Positions 7,281 to 15,747 of a DNA stretch of 64,000 nt are shown here, piece after piece. Positions within the stretch are counted from its first letter, which is position 1, and every line of letters starts with the position of its first letter. The stretch is from JANNBN01 sp031430595 (lineage in GTDB: Bacteria; Actinomycetota; Acidimicrobiia; Acidimicrobiales; JANYDT01), in assembly GCA_031430595.1 (NCBI GenBank), contig JANPBU010000007.1, positions 62,001-126,000 on the forward strand, written 5' to 3'. The position numbers and the translations under genes are program-made. Under the pieces are notes generated by a model. The model had not been told where the DNA came from. It ran no database searches and saw only the letters and a list, made by a program, of their open reading frames with translations.

Positions 7281-8648
7281 TTATTCGGCGGCTTCCGCTA
7301 ACGCTTCGGACAGGGCCGGGTGAACGAGCATCGAATCTGCGATGTCGTTAACCTTGAGGCCAGCGCTGACGGCCAACGCAATCACGCTAATGAGTTCAGC
7401 AGCGTGGCGTCCAACGATTGACCCACCCAACACGACACCGGTCATGGGGTCTGACACGATCTTGATGAACCCTCGGTAGTCGTTATTGATCAGTGCCTTT
7501 GGCGTTGAACTAAACGGCACTTTGGTAACTCGAATTTTTCGGCCAACCGCAAACGCCTCGGCTTCTGCCAAACCAACGTCGGCAATCTCGGGTTCGGTAA
7601 AGATCGCCGAGGCTGCCTTGTCGTAATCGAGGTGTCGATGTTCACGGGTGTGCAGGCCCATTACGTGCTCAGCAACTTTTCTACCCTGCATTGAAGCTAC
7701 CGAGGCCAGTGGAAGCTTTCCTGAAACGTCGCCGGCAGCGTAAATATGCTCGATGTTTGTGACGCAGTGCTGGTTGATCGATACGTAACCGTACTTATCA
7801 AGTTCGATACCGGCGGTTTCAAGCCCGAGGTCGTCGGCGTTTGCGATTGACCCAATCGCGAGAACGGCGTGCGACCCGCTAACAACCCGACCGTCGTCAC
7901 ACTGAACGATTACACCACCGGTATCGGGGTCACGTTCGATTGACGTGGCCCGCGCACCCTTCAACAGGCTGACACCGCGTTTGAGGAAATCGTCTTCGAG
8001 TACAGCCGCAACTTCAGGATCCTTCTGTGGAAGCACCTGCTGACGACTCACCACCAACGTCACTTTTGAGCCAAGCGACGAGAACATATGTACAAATTCG
8101 ACCCCGGTAACACCCGAGCCGATGACGATCAGGTGCGACGGAATTTCTTTTGGCGGGTAACAGTCGCGGGTCGTCAGAATTCGATCGCCATCAACGGTAA
8201 CCCACTCGGGAATTCGAGGACGGGTGCCGGTAGAAACCAGAGCAGCATCGAACGTCAACGACTCGGTGCCCGTTTCGGTCTCAACAGAAACGGTATGTGC
8301 ACTGGTGAATTTGGCCAAACCTTTGATGATTCGAATGCCTTGGCTTTGCAATTGATTCGTGTAATTAGAACCCAGGCGGCCGGTGATCCGGTCGATACGT
8401 TCCTTCAAACCCTCGCGATCAATTTCAGGGGTCACATCTTCAAGACCCATACCATCGAGACGGCGAGCAAACGACATGGCGCCGCCGGTTGCGATCATGG
8501 TTTTAGAAGGAATGCAATCCCACAGATTCGCTGCCCCACCAATAACGTCGCGCTCAACCACCACAACTTCGGCGCCTAAGCGCGCTGCGTACGTAGCTGC
8601 TTGATGGCCAGCGGGGCCACCTCCGATGATTACGAACCTCACTGCCAT
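7281..8648 (-). CDS. NAD(P)H-quinone dehydrogenase-like flavoprotein (LpdA/Rv3303c type)
   Basis: A 455-residue member of the pyridine nucleotide-disulfide oxidoreductase family. FAD binding is seen at GGGPAG (residues 9-14) and the NAD(P) site at GSGVTGVEF in the middle. A DKYGYVSINQHCVTNIEHIY-type FAD motif with AAGDVSG follows. In lipoamide dehydrogenases the redox pair is Cys-x4-Cys before IPSK. Here the first position is Ala40 and only Cys45 remains, so the disulfide cannot form. The C-terminal HPALSEAL replaces the usual HPTLSE. These changes match the mycobacterial quinone-reducing homologue LpdA (Rv3303c), so a lipoamide role is unlikely. It is transcribed alone, ending next to the half palindrome. 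Confidence 0.85.
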   Translation of the reverse strand: MAVRFVIIGGGPAGHQAATYAARLGAEVVVVERDVIGGAANLWDCIPSKTMIATGGAMSFARRLDGMGLEDVTPEIDREGLKERIDRITGRLGSNYTNQLQSQGIRIIKGLAKFTSAHTVSVETETGTESLTFDAALVSTGTRPRIPEWVTVDGDRILTTRDCYPPKEIPSHLIVIGSGVTGVEFVHMFSSLGSKVTLVVSRQQVLPQKDPEVAAVLEDDFLKRGVSLLKGARATSIERDPDTGGVIVQCDDGRVVSGSHAVLAIGSIANADDLGLETAGIELDKYGYVSINQHCVTNIEHIYAAGDVSGKLPLASVASMQGRKVAEHVMGLHTREHRHLDYDKAASAIFTEPEIADVGLAEAEAFAVGRKIRVTKVPFSSTPKALINNDYRGFIKIVSDPMTGVVLGGSIVGRHAAELISVIALAVSAGLKVNDIADSMLVHPALSEALAEAAE

Positions 8649-8657
8649 GCAAACATC

Positions 8658-10067
8658 TTAAGGGGCAGTGCCGGGAGTCAAATCCGGTGGTTCCGACAAA
8701 GAAAGGGAAGGAAGTGGCGACGGGTAGTGACGCTGATCGACGCGCCAAGGTCGCCTCACCGGAGCCATATCGCGAACGACTACTTCCCCGTTCACAACCA
8801 CATGGTGAACGTCGGTTCCCGAGCCCCCGAATACGGCCGCATCAAGCCAATACTTAGCCTGAATACCCCTGAACCTAGCGGTCGTCGTATCTATGGTTAT
8901 GAAATCGGCGTGCATGCCGGTCTGAAGTTTGCCGATGTTATCCCAGCCGAGCGACAGGTGACCTGCTTCGATTCCGGCTTCAAGAAGTTCGAGTACGCCG
9001 TGGCGACCCCGCTCACCAGACGCCAACCGCTGGTGCATTTCGATGCCCCGCATCTCTTCAAACGGATCAATAATTGCTTGGCTGTCAGAACCAATACAGA
9101 GTTGCGATCCGGCAGCAACCAGGTCGCGGGTAGGCGAGATTCCGTCGGCAAGTTCGCGTTCTGTTGTTGGGCAACATGCCACAAACGATCGTTGTCGACC
9201 CAACAATTTCATGTCGCCTGCATCAACGTGAGTCGCGTGCACAGCAGTAAACGACCGATCAAGTCGCATCGCGCCGGCGGCCTCGAGTAGCGCTACGGGC
9301 GACTTGCCGTAAGCCGCTACTGCCGCTTCATTTTCAGCTCGGATCTCGCTGACGTGTGCGTGAAGTGGCAGCGAACGACCGTTAGCCCATCGAGCTACCG
9401 TTTGCATCGACACCGGATCTACCGCGCGAACCGAATGGATAGCGCCAGCAAGTCGGGCGGTACTTCGACCTCGCATCGCTCTCATGAGGCTCTCCACCCG
9501 ACTCTCCCAACCGTTCGCTGAACCGTCACTGAATCGAAGTTGGACATCGCTGAGCGGTTCCCTCACCCCACCGGCGAGGTAGCAGGCGTCGATCAAGGTA
9601 ATTCTGATTCCAGCAGAGCGTGCTGCATCGAGAACCGCCAATTCCATCGCGTGTTGGTCATCGTAGGGTCGGCCACCCGGTTCATGATGAACGTAGTGGA
9701 ACTCACCAACCGTGGTGTAACCAGCGAGGAGCATCTCGGTGTAAACGTCTGCTGCTACGTTCGCATAGTTGTCTGGTGTGAGTGCCGCTGATGCTTGGTA
9801 CATCGCGTCGCGCCAACCCATGAAGTCAGATCGACCCCGATGAGTTATCCCCCTAACGAGACGATGGAAAGCATGAGAGTGGCTGTTCACCAAGCCCGGC
9901 ATGGTGAGGCCCGAAAGCTCGATACAATCGATCGTGCGTTGGTCAGTCGGGCCCTGCACATCAAGCAGCTTTCCGTCGCGCACAACAAGAAGAACATTTG
10001 GCGTTGGCTGAATTCCGCCAACCCAGGCGTACTCGCACCAAAAACGTTGATCAGTTGAATTGCTCAT
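8658..10067 (-). CDS. hutF: Formimidoylglutamate deiminase
   Basis: A 469-residue amidohydrolase-superfamily enzyme. HutF converts N-formimino-L-glutamate to N-formyl-L-glutamate in one branch of histidine breakdown. The metal ligands are in NSHSHAFHR near residue 60-68, a central histidine in LPLHAHVSE, another in VHATHVD, and the aspartate in GSDSQAIIDPFEEMR near 322. The N-terminal beta-sandwich and C-terminal ADFITID strand are typical. No other hut genes are adjacent, so the rest of the pathway lies elsewhere. Guanine deaminase is the nearest alternative, but the HAFHR and DPFEEMR motifs favour HutF. Confidence 0.88.
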   Translation of the reverse strand: MSNSTDQRFWCEYAWVGGIQPTPNVLLVVRDGKLLDVQGPTDQRTIDCIELSGLTMPGLVNSHSHAFHRLVRGITHRGRSDFMGWRDAMYQASAALTPDNYANVAADVYTEMLLAGYTTVGEFHYVHHEPGGRPYDDQHAMELAVLDAARSAGIRITLIDACYLAGGVREPLSDVQLRFSDGSANGWESRVESLMRAMRGRSTARLAGAIHSVRAVDPVSMQTVARWANGRSLPLHAHVSEIRAENEAAVAAYGKSPVALLEAAGAMRLDRSFTAVHATHVDAGDMKLLGRQRSFVACCPTTERELADGISPTRDLVAAGSQLCIGSDSQAIIDPFEEMRGIEMHQRLASGERGRHGVLELLEAGIEAGHLSLGWDNIGKLQTGMHADFITIDTTTARFRGIQAKYWLDAAVFGGSGTDVHHVVVNGEVVVRDMAPVRRPWRVDQRHYPSPLPSLSLSEPPDLTPGTAP

Positions 10068-10133
10068 GCTCGACCAATATCGGCCTATGAACGAACGAGC
10101 TGAACAAATTCAGCCATTCGGGTGAAAACGCCT

Positions 10134-11036
10134 CTAATCATCAGACGGCGGAAGTTTTCGAAGTGGCGAGAGCCCTGCGTCAACCAGCGCCTGCGAAAGG
10201 GGTCGAGCAGCCCGACGGAGTTCGGCACAGGTGCTTTCACCGAGGGCTACGTATGGTGCTTCTGAGAGCACGTCGGTGAGTGCTTCGATCCGGTCACGTT
10301 GCTGCGATCCTTGCAAAGTCAGTGAGAGTGTTAAATCGTCGGCTCGGCTCACCAGCCCGCGGGTGACAAGGCTCTCGACGGCGCGGTCGAATACCTGATC
10401 GGGCCATGAGCGCGTTGTCCGCATTATCGAAACGGGCATTTGGCCGGTTGCGATGTGCGTTACGTGGGCATCAAGTCCAGAGAGGCCTTCAGTGACCAAT
10501 GCCGCAATATGGCCGTCGCCACGGTATTCGCGCAGCAACGTTTGCGCATGCCACAGCACCAACGCTGGCTCGTCATCTGATGGCCATGGCAATGCAGCGT
10601 GGGCTGCGAACAGGGGCCGGCCATCAAGACGTTCGGTCGCAATGAGTGCCGCCTGCTTCGCGATGCGGGCTGCGGTTTGAGTGGCTTCGGAATCGGCGTG
10701 GTCGGGGGCAAACTTTGCGATACTCATACGCACAATCTCGTTACGGGCACCAAGGACGAGATCTGGGGACGCAACCGTCCACGCCGATGGAATAGCACCG
10801 TTGACGGCATCAGGCGCGAAATTGAAGAAGGTCGAGCGAACCAGTTCGGCACTTGCCAAGCCAAGCGCAGCCGAGCGAGACGCGAAGTAACCTTGACGTC
10901 CGACGAGGCCGAGTGTTGAGTACACCGTGTCGGCCAACGGCGAGAAATAGACGATCGCGTGAATGGGCTCAAGTGTCATCCAGGTACGGCGTGAGTAGGT
11001 CAGTTCCGGTCGCGGTATTGGGGCTGCAGCGGTCAT
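10134..11036 (-). CDS. SCO6745-family protein
   Basis: A 300-residue cytoplasmic protein of the actinobacterial SCO6745 family, whose members have a helical N-terminal part and a winged-helix-like C-terminal part and no assigned reaction. The family look is clear from the start ELTYSRRTWMTLEPIHAIVYF, YFASRSAALG and FFNFAPDAVNGAIPSAW, and from LVLWHAQTLLREYRGDGHIAAL. The ATG at 11034-11036 is chosen because family proteins begin just ahead of this motif. The frame extends upstream into the divergent puuD gene. The short shared start region with puuD suggests a common control region. Confidence 0.85.
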   Translation of the reverse strand: MTAAAPIPRPELTYSRRTWMTLEPIHAIVYFSPLADTVYSTLGLVGRQGYFASRSAALGLASAELVRSTFFNFAPDAVNGAIPSAWTVASPDLVLGARNEIVRMSIAKFAPDHADSEATQTAARIAKQAALIATERLDGRPLFAAHAALPWPSDDEPALVLWHAQTLLREYRGDGHIAALVTEGLSGLDAHVTHIATGQMPVSIMRTTRSWPDQVFDRAVESLVTRGLVSRADDLTLSLTLQGSQQRDRIEALTDVLSEAPYVALGESTCAELRRAARPLSQALVDAGLSPLRKLPPSDD

Positions 11037-11052
11037 GTGGAAGACTTTACCC

Positions 11053-11808
11053 GTGGGACGCCCGTTTATCGCCGTATCTGCTCGAAGTCGTGCAGCCGGA
11101 CAAGTATCTAATTGGCCACAGACTCGCGCCACGGTTGCCCAGCAAACCTACCTTGAAGGCATCTGGCGTTCGGGTGCCAACGAGGCCATTTTGTCGCCGC
11201 GCCTCATGAATACCGATGAGGCACGTGACGTGCTTTCGAGAGTTGATGGCCTTGTGCTCGTTGGTGGTGGCGACGTTGATCCGGCACTGTACGGGCAAGC
11301 ACAAGACGACCAGGTGTACGGGGTCGAGGAAGCCAACGACTCTCACGAACTAGCCCTCGTACGAGCAGCTCTCGAACTGAAACTTCCGATGCTCGCTATC
11401 TGTCGAGGCATGCAGGTACTCAACGTTGCGCTCGGCGGAACCCTTCATCAACACATCACCGGGAAGCCTGGGTTTGGGGCGCACGGTGACCCACGCGAAG
11501 GGCACGCTTCACACTCGGTAAATGTTGAGCCTGCAACGTTGCTCGCCAAAGCTATCGGTGGTGCGCAAACCATCGACGACTGCTGGAGCTTCCATCATCA
11601 AACGATTGACCGTCTCGGTACCGGCCTGGTGATCACTGCAACAAGCGATGATGGTGCGGTTGAAGCAGTCGAGCTGACTGACCTTGCAAGTGCATGGACT
11701 GTTGCCGTGCAATGGCACCCCGAACGAACCGCTGACGTTGACCCGGTGCAGCAAGGCTTGTTCGATGAACTTTCTCGCCAAGCCACACAGCGCATGACTT
11801 ATAACTAG
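11053..11808 (+). CDS. puuD: Gamma-glutamyl-gamma-aminobutyrate hydrolase-like class I glutamine amidotransferase
   Basis: About 251 residues of the peptidase C26 family, which splits gamma-glutamyl-GABA to glutamate and GABA in putrescine catabolism. The catalytic triad is visible: the nucleophile in AICRGMQ near Cys117, and the His and Glu in QWHPE near residue 222. The N-terminal RPFIAV strand places the start at GTG 11053. An ATG at 11035 is possible but would overlap the divergent gene. Fourteen bases separate it from gabD, so the two form an operon covering consecutive steps (release of GABA; oxidation of the semialdehyde). A GABA transaminase is not in the window. Confidence 0.85.
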   Translation: MGRPFIAVSARSRAAGQVSNWPQTRATVAQQTYLEGIWRSGANEAILSPRLMNTDEARDVLSRVDGLVLVGGGDVDPALYGQAQDDQVYGVEEANDSHELALVRAALELKLPMLAICRGMQVLNVALGGTLHQHITGKPGFGAHGDPREGHASHSVNVEPATLLAKAIGGAQTIDDCWSFHHQTIDRLGTGLVITATSDDGAVEAVELTDLASAWTVAVQWHPERTADVDPVQQGLFDELSRQATQRMTYN

Positions 11809-11822
11809 TTAAGGAATCGCAA

Positions 11823-13292
11823 ATGCCTCGCTTGATACTGAATGACCCAACCCTGTTCATCACCCAGGGTTACATAGGTGGAAGTTGGGTCGATGCCGAT
11901 GACAAGCGTACCTACGATGTCGATAATCCGGCAACGTGCGAAGTAATAGCTCAAGCTCCGCGAATGGGTGCGGCTGAAACAAGGCGGGCTATCGACGCCG
12001 CAGCTGCTGCATTCACCTCATGGAAGGCCACACCGGCTAAAACTCGAGGGCAGATTCTTCGTAAGTGGGCAGATCTTTTGATGGCGAACGTAGATGATCT
12101 TGCGCTCATTATGAGTACCGAGCAGGGTAAGCCGCTGGCCGAAGCTAAGGGCGAAGTGGCCTACGCCGCTAGCTTTCTTGAGTGGTTCGGCGAAGAGGCC
12201 AGGCGGGTCGATGGATCAATCATTTCTGCACCAACGAACGACCGGCGACTGATCGTGTTGAAACAACCTATTGGTGTGATTGCGGCAATTACACCGTGGA
12301 ATTTTCCGGCGGCGATGCTGACTCGAAAATTAGGCCCGGCGCTGGCGGCAGGCTGTACGAGCATATGCAAACCAGCCGAACAAACCCCCCTTACGGCCAT
12401 GGCGGTTGTTGAGCTTGGTGCGCGCGCTGGAGTACCGGCCGGGGTCGTAAACCTAGTGATCGGTGATGCGGTCGATGCACCATTGATTGGTGGCGAGCTG
12501 ACCGGTAACCCGATTGTACGTAAGCTTTCGTTTACCGGCTCGACTGAAGTTGGCAAGTTGCTCACGCGCCAATGCGCCGACACCATGAAAAAGGTTTCGA
12601 TGGAACTTGGCGGTAACGCACCTTTCATAGTGTTCGATGATGCCGATCTTGAACTGGCTGTTGCGGGAGCACTAGTTGGCAAGTATCGAAATGCCGGACA
12701 GGCCTGTACTGCGGTGAACCGAATGTATGTACAAAGGGGAATCCACGCTGCGTTTGCTGCTCGGCTCGCTGAAGAGGTTGCAAAGTATGTGGTCGGGGTT
12801 GGCACGGAAGCTGGCGTTACGACCGGCCCACTGATCGACGATCAGGCCATGGTAAAAGTGGAAGCCCACGTAGCCGATGCGGTTGCCAAAGGGGCAACGC
12901 TGCTCGTTGGTGGTGCGAAGCACTCGCTCGGCGGCCGCTTTTACCAACCAACGTTGCTTGACGGGGTTACACCCGACGCGCTTATGAATGCTGAGGAAAC
13001 GTTTGGACCAGTTGCGGGCATTTCGATCTTTGATACCGAAGAGGAAGTCATCGCCGCGGCTAACAACACGCCGTATGGCCTAACTGCTTACTTTTTTACC
13101 AAAGACAACGCCCGGGTGTGGCGGGTAGGTGAAGCAATCGAGTCAGGCATGATTGCAGTGAATACTGGGCTGCTTTCAACCGCCGAGGCTCCGTTTGGCG
13201 GTGTCAAAGAATCGGGCTTGGGCCGAGAAGGTTCGCGTTGGGGCATCGACGACTACATTGAACTGAAATATATGGCCATCGCCGGGCTGTAG
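11823..13292 (+). CDS. gabD: Succinate-semialdehyde dehydrogenase
   Basis: A 489-residue NAD(P)-dependent aldehyde dehydrogenase, close in length and motifs to GabD, which oxidises succinic semialdehyde to succinate. Seen: PWNFPAAMLTRKLGPALAAG for cofactor binding, SFTGSTEVGK, the catalytic glutamate in LELGGNAPF and the catalytic cysteine C295 in GQACTAV. The C-terminal end APFGGVKESGLGREGS is diagnostic of this subfamily. The start ATG follows a plausible Shine-Dalgarno (AAGGA) at suitable spacing. It is the second gene after puuD. Other aldehydes could be substrates, but the motif set and the neighbour favour succinic semialdehyde. Confidence 0.9.
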   Translation: MPRLILNDPTLFITQGYIGGSWVDADDKRTYDVDNPATCEVIAQAPRMGAAETRRAIDAAAAAFTSWKATPAKTRGQILRKWADLLMANVDDLALIMSTEQGKPLAEAKGEVAYAASFLEWFGEEARRVDGSIISAPTNDRRLIVLKQPIGVIAAITPWNFPAAMLTRKLGPALAAGCTSICKPAEQTPLTAMAVVELGARAGVPAGVVNLVIGDAVDAPLIGGELTGNPIVRKLSFTGSTEVGKLLTRQCADTMKKVSMELGGNAPFIVFDDADLELAVAGALVGKYRNAGQACTAVNRMYVQRGIHAAFAARLAEEVAKYVVGVGTEAGVTTGPLIDDQAMVKVEAHVADAVAKGATLLVGGAKHSLGGRFYQPTLLDGVTPDALMNAEETFGPVAGISIFDTEEEVIAAANNTPYGLTAYFFTKDNARVWRVGEAIESGMIAVNTGLLSTAEAPFGGVKESGLGREGSRWGIDDYIELKYMAIAGL

Positions 13293-13319
13293 CTCATTGT
13301 CATTCGTTTAGGTCAATGC

Positions 13320-14642
13320 TCACACTAGCGTGAGGCGCATATGTACCCGGGTGTTCCAGTCGAAGCCCATCTCGGTTTGTTCCTCGACTACCCCACACAT
13401 GGCTGGGGTCCAATCAACCGGTGCGACGACGGCAAAGCCGAAGCGTTCGTACCAAGGCTGATTCCAAGGAATATCGCTCTGTGTACTGAGCACAACACTT
13501 GTCTCACCGTTCGCCCGAGCCCACCGAATCACAGCGTCCAGCAACGCCGACCCGTACCCTCGTTTTGCAACATCCGGGTGAATACTGATCTGGCCGATCG
13601 AGCACTCGTCACCGGTTCGATTCATCAGCACCCAGCCAATGAGCACTGACGTTCCGTCAGCAGCGAATTGATCGGCAGCAAACAATCGATTCTCAGCAAT
13701 CGCCTGCTCAGCAGCTTCGGCAGGTATTGACTCATCGGTTTCAAATTCAGGATGGCCGAGGTCGATGAAGAGTTGGTTCGAAGCCAGGTCGATCGGCCCG
13801 AGGTGTTCGATATCTTCAAGTCGAGCCAGGCGAATCATGAGGGTCGAATCGAATGCGTGCAGAGCATCGGCCGACAATTGCACCACAGGTGCATAGTCAG
13901 CAATGCTTTGCGGAACAAAGCCAACGATGCCAAGCGGACCGAGGTCAGAAAACCCACTTTCAAGGACGGCACGTAGTGCAGATCTGAGTTCGTCTACCGG
14001 TCCGCCAGCGTGGCAAATCAGCGGGGTAACTGCAACTAGTGGCCCGCGAGCAATCACCTTCACACCGGCAACCGCATCAGGCCGATGGATGCTGAGTAGA
14101 TGAAACGTCCAAGAATCGATCGAAGCCACATCGGCTCGGCCATTCGCAACTGCTTCGAGGCTTGCCACGTGACCGCCAGTGACCAACACTGCCGGAATGT
14201 TTAGACGAGTACCGCCCCACGCCGAGCCAAGCGAAATCCATCCTGATAACGAATCGGGCCCGTTTGCCGCGCAAAGAACGTTTCCTGATCGAAAGCCAGC
14301 AAACGGATCACCCTCTGCACCAGGCGCTGATCGGGCATCATCAGTTCGACAGACGATGACACTTCGATACCAGCCCGGTTGCCCCGGTTGGTCAACCACC
14401 GTGCAAAATGAACCAACGACGTCGACACCCGATCTAAGATCTCTGACGAGCGGATACCCACAGGTTTGACTGAGCAATAGATCGACCTGACGCCAATGGT
14501 CAAGGTACGAGCCGCTGGGACGGGTGAGCTCAGATGGCGCGTCGATGTTAACGGCACGAAGTTGTTGAGCGATTGCCGACCAAATACCATCGGTATGTGC
14601 ACGCACCTCTAAGAGGTCGTACATGGGAAGCGAAGCGATCAT
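13320..14642 (-). CDS. Fusion of a PhnD-like binding domain with a GNAT acetyltransferase
   Basis: A 440-residue protein starting at ATG 14640-14642. Residues 1 to about 270 look like the COG3221 (PhnD/SsuA-like) binding fold: MIASLPMYD at the start, CGYPLV near 60, SGNVLCAANGPDSLSGW and NGRADVASIDSWTFHLL. Residues about 280-440 are a GNAT acetyltransferase with IRLARLEDIEHL at its start, the acetyl-CoA loop HPDVAKRGYGSALLDAV and a final YERFGF. No signal peptide is present, so the binding domain is cytoplasmic and not a transport component. The fusion suggests a ligand-sensing or ligand-presenting domain attached to the acetyltransferase (inference). The acceptor substrate is unknown. Confidence 0.75.
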   Translation of the reverse strand: MIASLPMYDLLEVRAHTDGIWSAIAQQLRAVNIDAPSELTRPSGSYLDHWRQVDLLLSQTCGYPLVRDLRSGVDVVGSFCTVVDQPGQPGWYRSVIVCRTDDARSAPGAEGDPFAGFRSGNVLCAANGPDSLSGWISLGSAWGGTRLNIPAVLVTGGHVASLEAVANGRADVASIDSWTFHLLSIHRPDAVAGVKVIARGPLVAVTPLICHAGGPVDELRSALRAVLESGFSDLGPLGIVGFVPQSIADYAPVVQLSADALHAFDSTLMIRLARLEDIEHLGPIDLASNQLFIDLGHPEFETDESIPAEAAEQAIAENRLFAADQFAADGTSVLIGWVLMNRTGDECSIGQISIHPDVAKRGYGSALLDAVIRWARANGETSVVLSTQSDIPWNQPWYERFGFAVVAPVDWTPAMCGVVEEQTEMGFDWNTRVHMRLTLV

Positions 14643-14662
14643 CAAAGCGATGCTAAGGCTCT

Positions 14663-15625
14663 TTACGCCGTCGTGACAGCGATTTTCTCTTCCAATTGCT
14701 CTCTTGCAGGGAACCGGTTGTTCTCGTACACCGGCTGGTCAAACGGTCGCACTAGGTAGCGCACCGCAAGGGCAACGTAACTCCGATACCAGCCGGGGCC
14801 CGATGCCGACCGTTGAACCGCGTCTGTTTCCCGCGAGTAGCTCGGTAGCTTGTACCAGGCCAGGCGCATGTCTGCATGGTGGGCCGTATGCAGGTTGTTG
14901 TTCAAAAATACCAACGCCAAGGGCCCACGATTGCTGACCGTCGCGGTTCGGAGTTCACCATTGGGCATCCAACGATGCTCGGCAAACGATCGCATCTTGA
15001 TGTACGACTGCGATATCCAGATTGCTAACCCGTATTGCCACCACGAGAACCCGACGTGAACTAACCAGGAAATCGTGGCCGAAGCGTAAACAGCATGAAT
15101 AGCCCAACGTTTTCGAGGGTCACCTTCGCCAGATGCCCCGTTTCCAGAAATTACTTCGCGCGCTTGGTTCCACAGGTACCCGGGAATGGTAAGCACAGGG
15201 CCAATCACGAGTCGGCCGAGCAACGTTCGGTTCGCCCAGAGCACCCGTTTCATTACTGGGCTTGTGGCATCCCACTGTTCGGCCGTGACGTAGTAACTCT
15301 CGGGGTCATCGACGGGGTCGGTCAAGAATTCGTCGCGGTGGTGGCGAAGATGTGACCGTTTGTATTGGTCATAGGGCAACCACAACTCAAAGGTGACGCG
15401 CCCAATGGCATCGTTCACCGCTCGCCACGGGGTTGGGTGACCATGGAGAAGTTCGTGCTGGAAAGAACTGCTCCACGCCAAAAGTGTACCGAGCAACACA
15501 ACGACGACGACCGGATGGAGGTTGCGATGAAGGGTCGTTACCATCAGCCAACCCGACACCACACACACACCGACGAACACTGTCGGCCATTCAATTCGAT
15601 TCGTTGAGTCACGGCTGATGGCCAT
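14663..15625 (-). CDS. Membrane fatty acid desaturase / hydroxylase
   Basis: A 320-residue integral membrane protein of the fatty acid desaturase superfamily, which uses a di-iron centre held by histidines to desaturate or hydroxylate lipid chains. The three histidine boxes are present: HELLHG near residue 54, HLRHH near 92 and HTAHH near 244. An additional FAEHRW lies between the last two. Hydrophobic segments sit near the N-terminus (VFVGVCVVSGWLMVTTL and VVVVVLLGTLLAWSS) and around residues 140-215. The substrate cannot be told. It is divergent from an XRE regulator, with an 18-bp palindrome in the shared promoter region, and ends 20 bases before the PhnD-GNAT start. Confidence 0.85.
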   Translation of the reverse strand: MAISRDSTNRIEWPTVFVGVCVVSGWLMVTTLHRNLHPVVVVVLLGTLLAWSSSFQHELLHGHPTPWRAVNDAIGRVTFELWLPYDQYKRSHLRHHRDEFLTDPVDDPESYYVTAEQWDATSPVMKRVLWANRTLLGRLVIGPVLTIPGYLWNQAREVISGNGASGEGDPRKRWAIHAVYASATISWLVHVGFSWWQYGLAIWISQSYIKMRSFAEHRWMPNGELRTATVSNRGPLALVFLNNNLHTAHHADMRLAWYKLPSYSRETDAVQRSASGPGWYRSYVALAVRYLVRPFDQPVYENNRFPAREQLEEKIAVTTA

Positions 15626-15679
15626 ACCCTTGAGTCAAGCGAAACGGCTTCGCTTGTTCAAGCGGCACCTTCGCCACAG

Positions 15680-15697
15680 ATACCACAATTGTTGTAT
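15680..15697. promoter_or_regulatory. Likely operator: 18-bp imperfect palindrome
   Basis: ATACCACAATTGTTGTAT is symmetric around AATT, except at one base pair. It lies in the 122-bp space between the divergent desaturase (start 15625) and XRE regulator (start 15748). Position and symmetry fit binding by a dimeric HTH protein, most simply the adjacent regulator. No binding is shown. Confidence 0.5.
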
Positions 15698-15747
15698 TTG
15701 AACCGCTAGTAGAAGTGAAAGCACATCACTTGTGTGAAACTTACCGC

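Noticed and set aside
8601..9290. Plus-strand frame of 229 codons inside hutF
   Set aside because: It lies opposite a well-supported enzyme with intact metal motifs, and its translation is His/Arg-rich noise.
12161..12805. Minus-strand frame of 214 codons inside gabD
   Set aside because: It is a shadow of an intact aldehyde dehydrogenase, with no start region or domain of its own.
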